Source: Marinomonas phaeophyticola
GTDB taxonomy: Bacteria; Pseudomonadota; Gammaproteobacteria; Pseudomonadales; Marinomonadaceae
Assembly (NCBI RefSeq): GCF_026966905.1
Contig: NZ_JAPUBN010000021.1
Coordinates: forward strand, 62,001 to 126,000
Length of the DNA stretch: 64,000 nucleotides
Reading direction: 5' to 3'
Part shown: positions 17,174 to 26,284 of the stretch, one piece after another
Position numbering within the stretch: the first letter of the stretch is position 1
Layout of the letters: every line of letters starts with the position of its first letter
The notes under the pieces: model-generated
Told to the model about the DNA's origin: nothing
Database searches by the model: none
Seen by the model: only the letters and a program-made list of their open reading frames with translations
Made by a program: the position numbers and the translations under genes

Positions 17174-18145
17174 ATGACCGTACAGAGCGCATACACAAGG
17201 TTGTTTGATATCTTGAAAGACTCTTTTTCAATAAAAAAATGCTTGTTTCCATTGTTAGGCATTATTGTTTTTTTAGCGTTATGGCACTCATCTGCTAATC
17301 GTATACAAACGTCACTTGGCGAATTTCCTGGTCCTGTGGTGGTCTATGAGCAATGGAACAGTTTGGTTGCTGATCATGTGGAAGAAAGAGATAAAGAAAC
17401 GGCTTTTTTTGAGCGTCAAGAAATTCGCAACGCTAAAAAGCTGGTTAAAGATCCTAATTATGTTGTAAAGGAACGAGCTTATACGGGTAAGCCAACTTTC
17501 TTTGATCAAATTTTCACCAGTTTATATACGGTTCTTGCTGGCTTTGGTCTAGCAAGTTTAATCGCTATTCCCCTTGGTATCTTGATTGGCTTGAATGGCC
17601 ATGTTTACAGCGCACTTAATCCAATCATACAGATTTTCAAACCGGTATCACCGTTAGCTTGGTTACCATTAGTTACTATGGTTGTGAGTGCATCTTATGT
17701 AACCGATGACCCTATTTTCGCAAAATCTTTTTTGACCTCCATGTTTACTGTCACTCTATGCTGTATGTGGCCTACTTTAATTAATACAGCCGTTGGAGTG
17801 GCCGCAATAGAGCAGGACCTATTAAATGTTTCAAAAGTACTGAGATTAAATTGGATAACCCACATTAGCAAAATCGTCATTCCTTCTGCCATTCCTATGA
17901 TGTTTACCGGATTAAGACTGTCTTTAGGTATCGCGTGGATGGTCTTGATCGCCGCTGAAATGCTAGCCCAAAATCCTGGCCTTGGAAAATTTGTCTGGGA
18001 TGAATTTCAAAATGGCAGTTCTAACTCCTTAGGAAGAATTATGGTGGCTGTCTTAGTTATTGGCTTCATTGGCTTTTTACTGGATAGAGTCATGTTGATG
18101 ATCCAGAGATTGTCTTCGTGGGATAAAACACAAGTTTTAAGATAA
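17174..18145 (+). CDS. nrtB: Nitrate ABC transporter permease
   Basis: NrtB forms the membrane channel for nitrate uptake. The 323-residue protein has an N-terminal helix (about 20-38), an insert of charged residues (about 70-100), and a core of five to six helices. The permease EAA-like loop is visible at about 210-245 (DLLNVSKVLRLNWITHISKIVIPSAIPMMFTGLRLSLGIAW). The final segment (AEMLAQNPGLGKFVWDEFQNGSS) is typical of the NrtB/TauC/SsuC family. It lies 12 bases ahead of the ATPase gene. Confidence 0.9.
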   Translation: MTVQSAYTRLFDILKDSFSIKKCLFPLLGIIVFLALWHSSANRIQTSLGEFPGPVVVYEQWNSLVADHVEERDKETAFFERQEIRNAKKLVKDPNYVVKERAYTGKPTFFDQIFTSLYTVLAGFGLASLIAIPLGILIGLNGHVYSALNPIIQIFKPVSPLAWLPLVTMVVSASYVTDDPIFAKSFLTSMFTVTLCCMWPTLINTAVGVAAIEQDLLNVSKVLRLNWITHISKIVIPSAIPMMFTGLRLSLGIAWMVLIAAEMLAQNPGLGKFVWDEFQNGSSNSLGRIMVAVLVIGFIGFLLDRVMLMIQRLSSWDKTQVLR

Positions 18146-18157
18146 AGGATAGTGATC

Positions 18158-19006
18158 ATGACACATTTAGATATCAGTAAAGTCTCAATTGAATTTCCTA
18201 CTCCTAAAGGACCTTTTAAGGCATTAGATAACGTTTCTTTGAAAATAAAAAAAGGCGAGTTCGTTTCTTTAATTGGCCATTCTGGATGTGGTAAATCGAC
18301 GGTTTTGAATATTGTAGCAGGGTTATATGATGCGACGGAAGGTGGCATTTTATTGGATGGAAAAGAAGTTCGCGGACCAGGCCCTGAACGCGCGGTGGTG
18401 TTTCAGAATCATTCTCTATTACCTTGGTTGACCACCTATCAAAATGTGGAGTTGGCGGTAAAACAGGTCTTTAAAGGGAGAAAAACGAAAAAAGACATGC
18501 ATGATTGGATTTTGCATAACTTGGATCTAGTTCAAATGACGCACGCAATGGACAAACGCCCTGCAGAAATATCTGGTGGTATGAAACAAAGGGTTGGTAT
18601 TGCGAGAGCATTATCAATGGAGCCTTCGGTGCTGTTAATGGATGAGCCTTTCGGTGCTTTGGATGCTCTTACTAGGGCGCACTTACAAGACTCTTTAATG
18701 GACATTCAAAAAGATTTAAACAATACCGTTATTATGATTACCCATGATGTAGATGAAGCGGTATTACTTTCTGATCGAATTGTGATGATGACAAATGGTC
18801 CAGCTGCCTCCATTGGTGAAATTTTATCGGTTGATTTAGAGCGACCACGAAATCGTTTGGAGCTTGCTGATAATCCGAAGTATGTGCAGTACCGTGCTCA
18901 AGTACTGAAGTTTTTATATGAAAAGCAGCGCAAGGTAGAACCAATCACTCAACCTAAAAAGGTCACTCCTACTCCCCCTGATCATGATGAGAAAGTGGCA
19001 TCGTAA
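18158..19006 (+). CDS. nrtD: Nitrate ABC transporter ATP-binding protein
   Basis: This ATPase drives NrtAB. It has Walker A GHSGCGKST (about residues 43-51), Q-loop VFQNHSLLPW, signature SGGMKQRVGIARAL, Walker B VLLMDEPFGALD and switch histidine ITHDVDEA. At 282 residues it lacks the C-terminal binding-protein-like domain of cyanobacterial NrtC, so it is the NrtD type; one ATPase presumably works as a homodimer. I chose the ATG at 18158 with AAGGA eight bases upstream over the GTG at 18152. A proline-rich tail ends the protein. Confidence 0.9.
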   Translation: MTHLDISKVSIEFPTPKGPFKALDNVSLKIKKGEFVSLIGHSGCGKSTVLNIVAGLYDATEGGILLDGKEVRGPGPERAVVFQNHSLLPWLTTYQNVELAVKQVFKGRKTKKDMHDWILHNLDLVQMTHAMDKRPAEISGGMKQRVGIARALSMEPSVLLMDEPFGALDALTRAHLQDSLMDIQKDLNNTVIMITHDVDEAVLLSDRIVMMTNGPAASIGEILSVDLERPRNRLELADNPKYVQYRAQVLKFLYEKQRKVEPITQPKKVTPTPPDHDEKVAS

Positions 19007-19051
19007 TGCGTTTCGGATGAGGTGAGCAAGGTGTGTTTTAGGAGCCATAGT

Positions 19052-20284
19052 ATGAGTTTGATAAAAGAAAATTTGGTGATTGTCGGTGCAGGAATGGCAG
19101 GGAGTCGTCTTGCAGAAAAAATACAAGAGGAGTATCCGCAGCGCTTTTCTATTACCCTAATTGGTGAGGAAAGAGAGGTCGGCTACAACCGTATTTTATT
19201 GTCATCACTATTGGCAAAAGAATGCGTTATGAACGATTTGTCCTTGATTGATGTCACTCGGTTTACACATCAAAAAGGCGTAGTTATTAAGGCGAATCCT
19301 GTTATTGACATTGATTGTCAATCTAAGCAAATAGGTTTGCAGGATGGTAGGCGTCTTGGCTTTGATAAATTAATTTTAGCCACAGGCTCTCGTTCTAGCC
19401 GTCTAGTGATACCGGGCGCAGCAGCCGACAATGTGATTGGTTTTCGAGACATGCAGGATGTATCTGTGATGACAAGCCTTACTGCTGAGAGTCGTGTTGT
19501 TGTGATCGGAGGGGGGTTATTGGGATTGGAAGCCGCGGTTGGTTTGATGAAAAGAGGGCATAAAGTAACAGTATTACATCGGGCTAAATTCTTATTAAAT
19601 CGACAACTAGATGAAACTGCCGCGGGGCTTTTACTCAGTCGGCTGTCTGCTATGGGAATAGAATTTCGTTTAGGGGTAACATCAAAAGAGTTTCACTTAT
19701 CTAATAAAACATCAACACAAGCTGATTCGGTGACTTTGTCAACGTCTGAAACAATTACAGCAAGCCTTTTTGTATGTGCAACGGGTATTGATCCAGAAGT
19801 CTCCCTAGCAAAAAAATCAGGCCTTATAGTGAATAGAGCCATAGTCGTCAATCAGCATTTAGAAACGTCAATGAAAGATGTATTTGCTCTTGGTGAGTGC
19901 AGTGAGTTTGAAGGACATACCTTTGGTCTCGTTGCGCCTATTTGGGATCAATTAGATTGTTTACTTTCTTCTTTGTCGGCAGGGAAAAAAGCCTTTTCTG
20001 TAAAACCGACTCCAACAAAATTAAAAGTATCTGGCGTTCAACTTTTTTCCGTTGGAGAAATCCATCCGCTGAAAGAGGAAGGGGTAATTCAATATACCGA
20101 CCGTTCGTTAAATCATTATCGCAAACTGGTTGTCAAAGAGGGCAAATTAGTAGGGGTAATCTTATATGGCAATGTTGTCGATGGTGGCTGGTATTTTCAG
20201 CTTATTCAAAATCAAACAGACGTATCTAATATGTTAGATACCCTAATTTTTGGTGAAGCCTATTGTTCTAAAAGTGTGGCCTAA
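19052..20284 (+). CDS. FAD/NAD(P)H oxidoreductase, likely electron donor for nitrate reductase
   Basis: The 410-residue protein is a pyridine nucleotide-disulfide oxidoreductase. It has an FAD-binding start (LVIVGAGMAGSRLAEKI), a second nucleotide site (VVVIGGGLLGLEAAVGLMKRG) and an FAD-closing segment (DVFALGECSEFEGHTFGLVAPIWDQ). It resembles the N-terminal module of NirB but has no [2Fe-2S] or siroheme domain. In other bacteria a protein of this type passes NADH electrons to NasA (Klebsiella NasC, Bacillus NasB). That role is inferred from family and position between the transporter and nirB. TAGGAG precedes the ATG at 19052. Confidence 0.82.
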   Translation: MSLIKENLVIVGAGMAGSRLAEKIQEEYPQRFSITLIGEEREVGYNRILLSSLLAKECVMNDLSLIDVTRFTHQKGVVIKANPVIDIDCQSKQIGLQDGRRLGFDKLILATGSRSSRLVIPGAAADNVIGFRDMQDVSVMTSLTAESRVVVIGGGLLGLEAAVGLMKRGHKVTVLHRAKFLLNRQLDETAAGLLLSRLSAMGIEFRLGVTSKEFHLSNKTSTQADSVTLSTSETITASLFVCATGIDPEVSLAKKSGLIVNRAIVVNQHLETSMKDVFALGECSEFEGHTFGLVAPIWDQLDCLLSSLSAGKKAFSVKPTPTKLKVSGVQLFSVGEIHPLKEEGVIQYTDRSLNHYRKLVVKEGKLVGVILYGNVVDGGWYFQLIQNQTDVSNMLDTLIFGEAYCSKSVA

Positions 20285-20338
20285 ATTCATACAAGGCAAT
20301 CCGCACAGAGTTAGGTAATCCGTGAGTCAGAGGTGAAC

Positions 20339-22902
20339 ATGAGTAACATCACGCAATTAATTCGTAACACAGATAAACCCCATTTAATTATTGTTGGCAA
20401 CGGTATGGTCGGTCATCATTTTATTGAACAGCTTGCTCAATTAGGTGCTCATCAGAACTACAAGATTACCGTTTTTGGAGAAGAGCCTAATCTGGCCTAT
20501 GATAGAGTGCATTTGAGTGAGTACTTCACAGGTAAAAGTTATCACGATTTGGCCATGTCGGAGCCTTCCTTCTATGATAACAATGATATTGCATACGAAA
20601 CCAGTGCAAGAGTAACCGCTATTGATTCGTTAGCAAAAAACATTCAATTGGCTGACGGTCGTGAATTTTCTTTTGAAAAATTGATTTTGGCGACAGGTTC
20701 CTATCCTTTTGTTCCTCCTATTAAAGGTCATGATAGAGAAAATACCTTTGTCTATCGGACATTAGATGATCTTGATGCCATCAGAGAATGTGCGCAAAGT
20801 GCTAAAACCGGTACGGTTGTTGGTGGTGGATTGCTTGGTTTAGAGGCGGCTAATGCGTTGAAAAACTTAGGTCTTAAAACCAGCGTTGTGGAATTTGCTC
20901 CTAGACTCATGCCAGTGCAATTGGATGAAACAGGCGGTGCCTTATTAAGAAATATGATTTCGACGTTAGGTGTTGATGTTTATACGGCGACAGCCACAAC
21001 ACAAATCGTAGCAGGCAACGATGCTGTACACCGTATGGAATTTGCAAATGGAGATTATTTAGAAACGGACTTAATTCTCTTCTCTGCAGGTATTCGTCCA
21101 CAAGATGCGCTAGCAAAACAGGCTCAATTAAAGGTCGGCGAGCGAGGCGGTATTGTTGTCAATGATTACTGTCAAACATCCCATGATGATATCTATGCGA
21201 TAGGGGAATGTGCCTTGTGGGAGGGGCGTATTTTTGGTTTAGTGGCGCCGGGCTACTCCATGGCGAAAGTGGCGGCAAATCACATTCTTGGCTTTCAAGG
21301 GGAGGCTTTTACTGGTGCTGATATGAGCACTAAATTGAAATTATTAGGCTGTGATGTTGGCTCTATCGGAGATGCACATCAAACAACCCCAAGTGCAAAG
21401 CGTTTCGTGTATCAAGATGATTTTTTAAATGTGTATCGAAAAATGGTGGTGTCAGAGGATGGGACTAAGTTACTTGGTGCTGTTTTAGTAGGAGACAACA
21501 GTTACTACGATACTTTACTACAGTATTATTTAAATGGAATCACTCTACCATCAAATCCACAGAGTCTGATTTTACCAGTCAGTGATGGTGAACCGGTTGG
21601 TTTAGGAATAGATATGTTACCCGCCACGGCCTCTATTTGCAGTTGTCATAATGTGACTAAGCAAGATATTGCAGAAACGATCTCCTCTGGCTCGATGACG
21701 TTAGGAGAGGTAAAACGTGTGACTAAGGCAAGTACAGGGTGCGGAGGGTGTTCAGCTTTATTAAAAAAGGTGGTTGATAATGAGCTATTGGCATTGGGTG
21801 TTGAAGTGAGTACAGATATTTGTGAGCACTTTTCTTATACTCGCCAAGATTTATATAACTTAGTAAAAATTGATGAAATAAAAACGTTTAAAGAATTGTT
21901 GGATAAGTATGGCAAGGGTAAAGGATGCGAAGTTTGTAAACCGGCTGTCGGTAATATTTTAGCAAGTGTCTGGAACGATTTTGTTTTGAAGAAGGAGCAT
22001 GTTTCGTTACAGGATACTAATGATCGTTATCTTGCCAATATGCAAAAAGATGGAACCTATTCTGTTGTTCCTCGCATTCCGGGTGGAGAAATTACGCCAG
22101 ACAAATTAATTGTACTGGGTGAAGTCGCTAAAAAATACAACCTTTATACTAAAATAACAGGGGGTCAAAGGATTGATTTATTTGGTGCTACTTTGTCAGA
22201 GTTGCCACATATCTGGGAGGAGTTGATCGCGGTTGGGTTTGAAACCGGTCAAGCTTATGGAAAATCAGTACGTACCGTGAAATCCTGTGTTGGTAGTACT
22301 TGGTGTCGTTTTGGCGTTAATGACAGTATGACAATGGCCATTGATATAGAGAATCGTTACAAGGGTTTGCGTTCTCCTCATAAGCTTAAGTTTGCCGTAT
22401 CTGGTTGCACTCGAGAGTGTGCAGAGGCACAAAGTAAAGACATTGGTGTCATTGCTACTGAGGGGGGATGGAATCTCTATGTATGTGGCAACGGTGGAAT
22501 GAAACCGCGACATGCGGATTTGTTTGCAACAGATTTAACCGATCAGCAGTTAATAACTTACATCGATAGGCTGTTGATGTTTTATGTTAAAACGGCAGAC
22601 AGGCTGCAGCGAACCTCTGTTTGGATGGAGAGTTTAGAGGGGGGTTGGACTACCTAAAAGAAGTTGTTATTGAAGATTCTCTTGGGATCGGTAGTGAGCT
22701 TGAAGCTCAGATGGCGTTAATTGTTGATACGTTTCAATGTGAGTGGAAAACCGCTATAGAAAATCCTGAATCACGAAAGTTTTTTAAGAGCTTTGTTAAC
22801 TCAGATGGTCTAGATGAAAATGTGGTCTTCGTCCAAGAACGAGATCAAATACGACCAGCCTCTGAGTACGAAAAAAATAAATTGATTGCGACGGTTGCTT
22901 AA
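20339..22902 (+). CDS. nirB: Assimilatory nitrite reductase large subunit NirB (frameshifted near the C-terminus as sequenced)
   Basis: NirB reduces nitrite to ammonium with NADH. Order: FAD domain (IIVGNGMVGHHFIEQL), NAD domain (GTVVGGGLLGLEAANALK), a BFD-like [2Fe-2S] site (CSCHN at about 433, CGGC), a second BFD-like stretch, a ferredoxin-like half domain, and the siroheme/[4Fe-4S] cysteines CVGSTWC (about 650) and SGCTREC (about 688). The first frame stops at 22657 after SLEGGWTT. The next frame continues as GGLDYLKEVVIEDSLG to 22902. One more G in the six-G run at 22639-22644 joins them into about 854 residues. The gene is probably intact in the organism. Confidence 0.93.
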
Positions 22903-22915
22903 GGGGAAGTACATA

Positions 22916-23239
22916 ATGAGTTGGATAAAAGTGTGTTCTTATGAGGATCTAGTTGCAAATGCTGGCATTGCTGTAAAAGTAATGGATAAACAAGTCGCCA
23001 TTTTTTTGGACCCTGAATTTAATCAGCTTTTTGCACTGTCGAATTGGGATCCGATTGGTAAAGCGAATGTAATGTCGAGAGGGTTAATGGCGGAAATTGA
23101 GGGCGTGCTTACGGTTGCGAGCCCGCTTTATAAGCAAAAGTATTGTCTTTCAACGGGCGTCTGCATCGATGAAGATATCGTCTTGCCTATATGGAATGTA
23201 AAACTTGAGAATGATGTCGTTTGGCTTGCACCAAAATAA
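22916..23239 (+). CDS. nirD: Nitrite reductase small subunit NirD
   Basis: NirD is the Rieske-fold small subunit of NADH nitrite reductase. The 107-residue protein (MSWIKVCSYEDLVANAGIAVKV, QVAIF, YKQKYCLSTGVCIDE) matches the family. As in other NirD proteins, the Rieske cluster ligands (CxH/CxxH) are absent. The ATG at 22916 follows AAGGGGA. It begins 13 bases after the restored nirB stop, which supports reading both as one enzyme. Confidence 0.9.
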   Translation: MSWIKVCSYEDLVANAGIAVKVMDKQVAIFLDPEFNQLFALSNWDPIGKANVMSRGLMAEIEGVLTVASPLYKQKYCLSTGVCIDEDIVLPIWNVKLENDVVWLAPK

Positions 23240-23357
23240 ATCAAAAGCGTTATATCTCAGCGCATTCTATTTAGCTGGCTGTATAGAACATGAAGTTAAA
23301 AAAGTGATATTTGTAAAAAAATCTATAGAAAACATAACTCTGTGATTTTTTTATTAG

Positions 23358-23374
23358 TTGGCTTGTTTTTTGCA
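23358..23374 (+). promoter_or_regulatory. Sigma-54 promoter of the nasA-ybiB operon
   Basis: TTGGCTTGTTTTTTGCA is a near-consensus -24/-12 element. GG (23360-23361) and GC (23372-23373) are ten bases apart, so transcription should start near 23385. The roughly 115 bases between nirD and this site hold nothing else I can name. Confidence 0.85.
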
Positions 23375-23397
23375 GATTATTGTTGAAGGCAACATCC

Positions 23398-23495
23398 TGC
23401 ACAAAGGCGTGCATATTAGTCCTATTTGATCATGAGTAATGATATGAATAGGGGATAATTATAAGTCAATAAAAATGACAAAAGGCAACGAAGCC
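23398..23495 (+). promoter_or_regulatory. ANTAR-type leader (NasT target) before nasA
   Basis: P1 is a 5-bp stem (23398-23402 with 23409-23413) closing the hexaloop AAAGGC. P2 is GGC (23484-23486) with GCC (23493-23495) closing the hexaloop AACGAA. Both loops carry A1 and G4. A separate hairpin (23421-23426 with 23447-23452) fills the long gap between them. P2 shares bases with the terminator stem, so the two are exclusive. The layout parallels the nrtA leader. Confidence 0.75.
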
Positions 23496-23527
23496 CAAGT
23501 GATCGAAAGATCGCTTGGGCTTTTTTT
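23491..23527 (+). terminator. Leader terminator before nasA
   Basis: A 14-bp stem (23491-23504 with 23509-23522, one T-G pair) closes a GAAA tetraloop and runs into a T tract. It lies 37 bases before nasA, so it attenuates the operon unless NasT prevents folding. Confidence 0.9.
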
Positions 23528-23563
23528 GTTTTTTTAATAAAAATGTACTAAAGAAGGTATCCA

Positions 23564-26284
23564 ATGATGCAACCAAAAGCTGGAAAAACAACGTGTCCTT
23601 ATTGTGGTGTTGGTTGCGGGGTCCTGTTAAAAAAACCAACTTCGATTCAAGGAAAAATTGACTCTGTAGTAGGGGATAAGGAGCATCCTGCAAACTTCGG
23701 TCGCTTATGTGTGAAAGGCAGCAACCTCTCTGAAACACTGACATCTGATGGTCGACTGGCTACGCCAAAAGTGAATGGAGAGAACGTTTCCTGGTCGACA
23801 GCAACGGATTTCATTGCAAAAAAAATACAACAAGTGACCCATGATTATGGTGCCGATGCCTTTGCATTTTATCTCTCGGGTCAAATATTGACGGAGGATT
23901 ATTATGTGGCGAATAAACTCGCTAAAGGTTTTATTGGGACGGCTAATGTCGATACGAATTCTCGTCTTTGTATGGCTTCGGCCGTAGTGGGTTACAAGAG
24001 AGCATTTGGTTCAGATACGGTGCCTTGCAGTTATGAAGACTTGGAGTGCTGTGATCTCCTCATTATGGTGGGGTCGAATGCGGCTTGGACTCACCCTGTA
24101 TTGTATCAAAGAATTGCAGCCGCTAAAGCGTTACGTCCTCAGATGAAAGTGGTTGTTATTGATCCTAGAAAAACGGCTACATGTGATATCGCTGATTTAC
24201 ACCTAGCCATAGCACCGGGTACCGATGCCTATGTTTTTTCTTTGTTACTTGCTGAAAGCCATCGGCATGATGTACTCGATGTTGAGTTCATAGCCAATAA
24301 AACCGATGGTTATGCTGATGCGTTAGCCGAAGCCATATTAGCAAGCCCTTCTATTGACGTCATAGCAAAGACGTTAAAGGTTGATAGAGCATTATTAGAT
24401 ACCCTAGTTAAGTGGTGGTTAGATACACCAAAGACGGTCTCTTTCTACTCACAAGGTGTGAATCAATCTGCAACAGGGGTCGATAAATGCAATGCCATTA
24501 TTAATTGTCATCTAGCAACGGGGCGAATTGGTAAAGAAGGCATGGGGCCTTTTTCTATTACAGGTCAACCTAATGCTATGGGAGGGCGTGAAGTGGGAGG
24601 GTTGGCGAATCAATTGGCGGCACATATGGACTTTACCACTCCAGGTGCCATCGATCTGGTTCAGCGTTTTTGGAATGCCCCCAACCTAGCGACAGAAAAT
24701 GGACTGAAAGCCATTGATATGTTTCAGGCTATGGAATCAGGGAAAATCAAGGTGATCTGGATAATGTCAACCAATCCAATGGTGAGTATTCCGGATACTG
24801 CACAAGTGAAGCGTGCTCTTGAACAATGTGAATTGGTCATAGTAAGTGACTGCCAAGAAGTCACAGATACGAATGCATTTGCTGATGTGTTGTTGCCTGC
24901 TACGGGTTGGAGTGAAAAGGATGGCACTGTCACGAATTCAGAAAGAAGGATTTCACGTCAGAGAGGGATATTGCCCCCGTTTGCTGAGTCTAAACACGAT
25001 TGGTGGGCGATTACCCAAGTGGCCCATAAAATGGGGTTTGAGTCGGCATTTCCATATAAAAGCCCCCATGAGATTTTTATTGAGCATGCGGCTTTATCGG
25101 ATTTTGAAAATAACGGACAAAGAGACTTTAATATTGGGGCACTGAAAGCCTTAACCAAAGCAGAATATGATTCGTTAATGCCTATCCAATGGCCAGTGAC
25201 GCCAAATTCTCTTAATGGTACTCAAAGGATGTTTTCGGATGGACGGTTTTTTACTGAGAATCGACGGGCTAAATTCATTGCTATTCGACCTCAAAAGCCA
25301 CAATTAGAGGTGCGAGACCGTTACCCGTTTGTGCTAAATACGGGAAGGGTTAGAGATCAATGGCACACAATGACAAGGACGGGCAAGTCTCCTACCTTAG
25401 CCAATCACACACAAGAGCCGTATGTAGAATTACACAAAACTGATGCCGAAAGGTTAGGAATTACACATAAAACGTTAGTACGAGTGTTTAATGAGACTGG
25501 AGAGATTGTTGTCCCTGCTAAAGTGGCTTCATCATGGTTAGTTCAACAAGGTCAGGTTTTTGTTCCTATACATTGGAACCAAGCTATTTCGAGTAAGGCG
25601 GTGGTATCCAATTTAATCTCGCAAATCGTTGATCCGTTATCTGGACAACCAGAGTCAAAGCATGGCGTTGTGAATATTGAGCCTGTAAAGAACCTATTGT
25701 ATGGCACCTTACTTAGTTCAACAAAACTTGATGTATCCGACTGCCTTTATCATTGTGAAATTAAACAGAGCTCTGGAGTTCGATATGAAGTTGCCTTGGA
25801 TAGTAAAACGCAATTGGATGAGTTTGTAAGGCATCAAGTGTCAGTGGCTTTTATGAATGAAACTCTGGCTGGCTGTTGGAGTGAATATAAAAATACGTTG
25901 AACGGTGATCAGCGATTTGTCTATCTAATTAAAGACGTTCCAGTAGCGGTGTTTTATTTTTCTAAGACCACGATTAACTTAGATCGTAGTTGGCTTTCCA
26001 GTTTATTACTAGGTTCTGATGGTGTCATAACCGACGCGATTAGCCCTATGAGTGAAACGGATAAATTGGCTCTTAGTGTTGGTTATGTTGCGTGTTCTGA
26101 AGATAAAGGGCAAATCGTTTGTTCTTGTTTTAATGTTGGCGAAAAGCAAATTCAAAAGGCTATTGTAAATGGAGTAGAAAGTGTTAGGGAGCTTGGTGAT
26201 AGGTTGCAGTGTGGAACAAATTGCGGGTCTTGTATCCCAGAGTTGAAGTCGTTTTTGGCTTTAAATAATGAGGTTGCATTATGA
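23564..26284 (+). CDS. nasA: Assimilatory nitrate reductase catalytic subunit
   Basis: NasA reduces nitrate to nitrite in the cytoplasm using Mo-bis-MGD and iron-sulfur clusters. The 906-residue protein starts with the [4Fe-4S] motif CPYCGVGCGV and a further cysteine in LCVKGS. The molybdopterin oxidoreductase core follows (DTNSRLCMASAVVGYKRAFG; NPMVSIPDTAQVKRAL; the dinucleotide-binding domain FVLNTGRVRDQWHTMTRTG). A C-terminal BFD-like [2Fe-2S] domain (CSCFNVGEKQIQKAI, CGTNCGSCIPEL) takes in electrons. ybiB overlaps its stop by four bases. Expression should depend on the sigma-54 promoter and NasT leader upstream. Confidence 0.93.
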   Translation: MMQPKAGKTTCPYCGVGCGVLLKKPTSIQGKIDSVVGDKEHPANFGRLCVKGSNLSETLTSDGRLATPKVNGENVSWSTATDFIAKKIQQVTHDYGADAFAFYLSGQILTEDYYVANKLAKGFIGTANVDTNSRLCMASAVVGYKRAFGSDTVPCSYEDLECCDLLIMVGSNAAWTHPVLYQRIAAAKALRPQMKVVVIDPRKTATCDIADLHLAIAPGTDAYVFSLLLAESHRHDVLDVEFIANKTDGYADALAEAILASPSIDVIAKTLKVDRALLDTLVKWWLDTPKTVSFYSQGVNQSATGVDKCNAIINCHLATGRIGKEGMGPFSITGQPNAMGGREVGGLANQLAAHMDFTTPGAIDLVQRFWNAPNLATENGLKAIDMFQAMESGKIKVIWIMSTNPMVSIPDTAQVKRALEQCELVIVSDCQEVTDTNAFADVLLPATGWSEKDGTVTNSERRISRQRGILPPFAESKHDWWAITQVAHKMGFESAFPYKSPHEIFIEHAALSDFENNGQRDFNIGALKALTKAEYDSLMPIQWPVTPNSLNGTQRMFSDGRFFTENRRAKFIAIRPQKPQLEVRDRYPFVLNTGRVRDQWHTMTRTGKSPTLANHTQEPYVELHKTDAERLGITHKTLVRVFNETGEIVVPAKVASSWLVQQGQVFVPIHWNQAISSKAVVSNLISQIVDPLSGQPESKHGVVNIEPVKNLLYGTLLSSTKLDVSDCLYHCEIKQSSGVRYEVALDSKTQLDEFVRHQVSVAFMNETLAGCWSEYKNTLNGDQRFVYLIKDVPVAVFYFSKTTINLDRSWLSSLLLGSDGVITDAISPMSETDKLALSVGYVACSEDKGQIVCSCFNVGEKQIQKAIVNGVESVRELGDRLQCGTNCGSCIPELKSFLALNNEVAL

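Noticed and set aside
23228-23357. NtrC enhancer sites upstream of the nasA promoter
   Set aside because: Only a GCACCA half-site is visible near the nirD stop. No full inverted GCACC...GGTGC element was found.
23465-23479. Alternative P1 hairpin in the nasA leader (GTCA/TGAC)
   Set aside because: Its loop has seven bases and no G at position 4, so it breaks the ANTAR rule. The hairpin at 23398-23413 fits exactly.
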